A DNA stretch of 64,000 bases from Mansonella perstans (Eukaryota > Nematoda > Chromadorea > Rhabditida > Onchocercidae), in NCBI GenBank assembly GCA_037074765.1, contig JBAMDO010000568.1, forward strand, positions 310,001 through 374,000. Reading direction: 5' to 3'. The first letter of the stretch is position 1; the number at the start of each line of letters is the position of its first letter. The position numbers and the translations under genes are program-made. Below, one piece after another: positions 61,201 through 64,000 of the stretch. The notes below the pieces were generated by a model, which saw nothing but the letters and a program-made list of their open reading frames with translations, had not been told where the DNA came from and made no database searches.

Positions 61201-64000
61201 AACATTTCTTGTGGTGAATTCCACATCCAGTACCGCAGCATAACTTGTTCTAGAGCCGAACATAATGCAATATTCATTTGCACTTGATTGTTTCCAAGTG
61301 CTGTGTAACACCAAAGCATCAAATTAACCTTAAAAAAAAAAATTGATTGACTTCTTAAAAAAATAAATTAATCGAATGTTGCCAAATTACTTTTTTACCA
61401 AGCGCAAAAGAAAAATGATACTACACAGTCAAAATCAAAGTCAGCTAAACACATGAGAAGTTGAAGAAAGGAACCTTTGATCCCACTGGAAATGGATAAC
61501 TGATAAATCTGTAGGAAAGGATATCACAGAGAACAAAAAGTAAATCCTTAGAACGATCTTGCTGTGCTGGTCCCAAATTGGTGCTTTTGTTCACTGAAGC
61601 TAACGTGGATGACATCAACGCCAACACCTGTTTCACGCCATAATCAAATTCTGTAGTTACTGCCAAACGTACAAGTGTATCTGAATCAAAACAGATTGAA
61701 CGTAAGATGAGAGATCATAGTATGCATCACACGTAACAAGAAAGAAGTGAAAACAATTTATAACGAACCAATTGTTGCAGGGCTGGGTAGTTTTTGTGCT
61801 TGCTGAAGCGAAAGCATAGCTGTAAGTTTCAATAAACACAGCTGGAATAAATGGTTCCGTGCATGGAATGTTAATGAATCGATCAATGAGAGTGGTAAAG
61901 GTGTCTTCTTCGAATAGGAGATGATCCCATGCGGCAGATGCCAAACTGTATTTAATTCTTCCGGAGATCCATCCAGAAAAACATCCACTGCTGTTAAAAC
62001 TAGTTTCTGGAAATTCGGCATATCACTGCTGTCTAAAAAAGACAAGAAATTTAATAGTTACTCATCCAGATACAACCTTATCACGCACTACTCAGTATAA
62101 AAGATTTAGTTTTATTGTGGTCACATAAAATTATCAGCACGTGTCTCTTTAAGTAACATATCATTTTTAATACCCTAACATGTATTTTTAATACCCTTTG
62201 TCACAGAAATCAATACAGTTCGCTATGGATATGAGGCTCTACTGTCTGTCATTACGCTAAGGAAAATCGAGCCGATACAGTTCTTAGCTTAGCAACATAA
62301 AGGTATTTGATAAAAAAAATATTAAAAATACTAAACAAGTGAAGAAGTCGAAACTGAAATAGTAGTTGTTAAAACTACTATTTTAATAAAAATTAAAAGA
62401 AAAATTGAAAAGTAAGTAGAATTTAATTCTCACAAGCATTGGCAACAGCAGCCAGAACTGCATTATGATCAGCGACATTCTGGATATTAGGATCTGAATC
62501 TGCTGTCCTTTCCTGTAGAAACTGTATTTGTCGACACAGCGAATCGGAGGGTTTAGGAAGCACTTCTGTATTAGAATTCTCTAATTTCTTATAAAAATGT
62601 ATCCAGATGGCAGCTGGAACCAAGAATCGGACAAACAACAACGGATCTGTGTCTGCACCAGACCATGTCTGCTCATCGCTAAATAAAAGGAATTAAATCA
62701 AAAGAAACTATTGAAGACGCACAAACTTCAAGGCTATGTTTATGTTAACCAAAAAAAAAATTTATATGAACAAAAAAAAGTTTGAAATAAATTAAATGAA
62801 TTATTATACGACAGACCTGTAAAGTAAATTATAAATTTCGGCAACGCGAACCATTTCCTCATTTGATACTCTGTCGATGTAAACTGCAACGTATTGCAAA
62901 ATAACCCACATTAGCTCATCTCTTCCTTTTCGATATACTGTTTCGCAAAGCTGTAATTTACTGAATGAAAAAAAAATGGACGTTATGAATTCCCTCTCCT
63001 ACTAGCTGCATGGAAGACTCAGTTTTCTACCTTAATATTGATAGAAATCAAATAACAATGAATTTTACAAATGCAGAAGCATCAACGAAAATTTCGAAAG
63101 CACCTTAACCTGCAAAGAAGCTTTGTAGTGAATCAAAACATATCTTAGAAAGTTATGAGATATGAAACAAGCGAAGTTTGACCAATTTAAATAATAATCC
63201 AGAATGAAGTCAAATTTCGGTTACGATATATTTTGAATTTGCCTCATATCTGACAGACGTAAGGCGCATTTAAAGTATATTGCGACCTATCCAAGTTTTT
63301 TATAGCACGTATTACATATAAATTCCATGCTTACTGATTCGTATAGTATTCTGAGAAGGCGAGAGAAAGAGGCAGTTCCATGAAGTAATGAGAAAGTAAC
63401 TGTCTGTGTAATGTTCATCCACTGATACTGGTTTGCGGGATCGTCAAGACGCGTGTCCGTTTTTTCCATTTCACTCATAGCCTCAAGAATGATCATATGC
63501 AACAATTCATCACACTGCAGTCGTTGTGGGTTCAAGTTCGTATTTTGTCGTATCACATACTGCAATATATGCACATCAGGCATTTCTGCAAGTTTTTTTT
63601 TTGTGAATTATTTGTTAATGTCAACTTTTGAGTGAACAAATTTTCACTAATCATCGCTGAATAAGATGTTTCTTTCCTAAACACCAAAAATTTACTTTTT
63701 TTGCAGCCTAACTTCAAAAACCAAATAAATCTACTGCCTTACAGAAATTGTTTCTTTTCCACGAGGTTGTCGAAGAAGTGTATAAAGCAAAAATGACTGC
63801 GGAGCAAAAAGTTCGGACTTGTATGGAAGATGAGCTCGCTGATGCAACCGAGTAGTTGTGACTTCAAGTTTCCAAGATGGTGTACTAACTGGGAAAGAAA
63901 TGTGAGCAGCTATAGGATAAAGCCATGGACGACCGATCACCGTTACCATTTCGGTAAGCGGCCGGAAAGAAATAAACATATCATTGAATTTTTTTGCCAC
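55245..64000 (-). CDS. sur-2: Mediator complex subunit 23 (MED23/SUR-2), 5' end beyond the window
   Basis: About 23 exons are visible; the N-terminal ~200 residues lie to the right of 64000. Firm exons include 64000-63763, 63585-63335, 62950-62817, 62678-62434, 62032-61769, 61680-61475, 60480-60304, about 59062-58930, 58574-58457, 58395-58245, 57763-57643, 57409-57302, 56830-~56699, 56460-56350, 56292-56178, 55988-55824 and 55505-55245. Collinear MED23 hallmarks are WKLEVTTTRL..LPYKSELFAP, GRDELMWVILQYV, MIGILNDMIFNLHLIPLDRL, PELHMPVYYGN, DWRFAEMPPAGQAL, NAVALILTALP and, near the end, SICDFLYHMKYMYVGDFVK. MED23 is a Mediator tail subunit that links RNA polymerase II to activators; in C. elegans SUR-2 acts downstream of Ras/MAPK in vulval induction. 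Junctions near 57300 and 60770-61200 remain ambiguous. Confidence 0.94.

Noticed and set aside
1..64000. Wolbachia or other bacterial insertion, or transposon open reading frames
   Set aside because: All long similarities are to spliced nuclear genes; no uninterrupted bacterial-type frame, transposase or reverse transcriptase motif was seen.

Overview
The window looks like a gene-dense stretch of a parasitic (clade III, probably filarial) nematode nuclear genome. It is AT-rich. Every protein gene is split into many short exons (about 40-450 nt) by introns of about 50-800 nt with short TTTCAG-type acceptors. Several start codons lie 0-8 nt behind a consensus 3' splice site, as expected for spliced-leader trans-splicing. 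All recognisable proteins have clear metazoan or nematode relatives. I found no transposase, virus, Wolbachia insertion or bacterial-type operon. The species call is an inference from gene structure and composition.

Layout from left to right: a secreted cyclophilin (423-1705, +); a 3.5-kb gene-poor gap; the nuclear lamin (5197-8649, -); 6.5 kb of intergenic DNA with a 66/67-bp tandem repeat, an 89-bp duplication and an intron-containing tRNA-Ile(UAU) (11996-12084, -); the AP-1 clathrin adaptor mu chain (15220-17566, -); a repeat-bearing divergent interval; eIF2B beta (19196-21235, +) followed on the same strand by a large CABIN1-like TPR protein (21911-32206, +); RTF2 (32496-34316, -); mitochondrial ribosomal protein mL43 (34940-35953, +); the bHLH-PAS protein ARNT/AHA-1 (36512-39269, -); a CA microsatellite; a ~1,250-aa coiled-coil protein with a CM1-like segment, probably a centrosome scaffold (41641-49622, +); then three minus-strand genes: MnmE/GTPBP3 (50126-52992), a SOCS-box SH2 protein (53891-54868), and MED23/SUR-2, which runs off the right edge (55245 to beyond 64000).

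The genes serve general cell functions rather than one pathway: nuclear lamina, vesicle coats, translation initiation, mitochondrial translation and tRNA modification, chromatin and transcription (CABIN1, ARNT, MED23), replication (RTF2), centrosomes. The notable context is synteny. From memory, the C. elegans orthologues of MED23, the SOCS protein and GTPBP3 are close together (F39B2 cosmid), and lmn-1, unc-101, aha-1, spd-5 and sur-2 are all on chromosome I. The window therefore looks like a fragment of the same ancestral linkage group. The strongest second-look items are that conserved trio, the fast-evolving candidate SPD-5/centrosomin-like scaffold with an apparent one-base frame break, two GC-AG introns, a possible CaaX-less lamin 3' end, and the CABIN1 homologue. 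I did not see a wholly new type of system.
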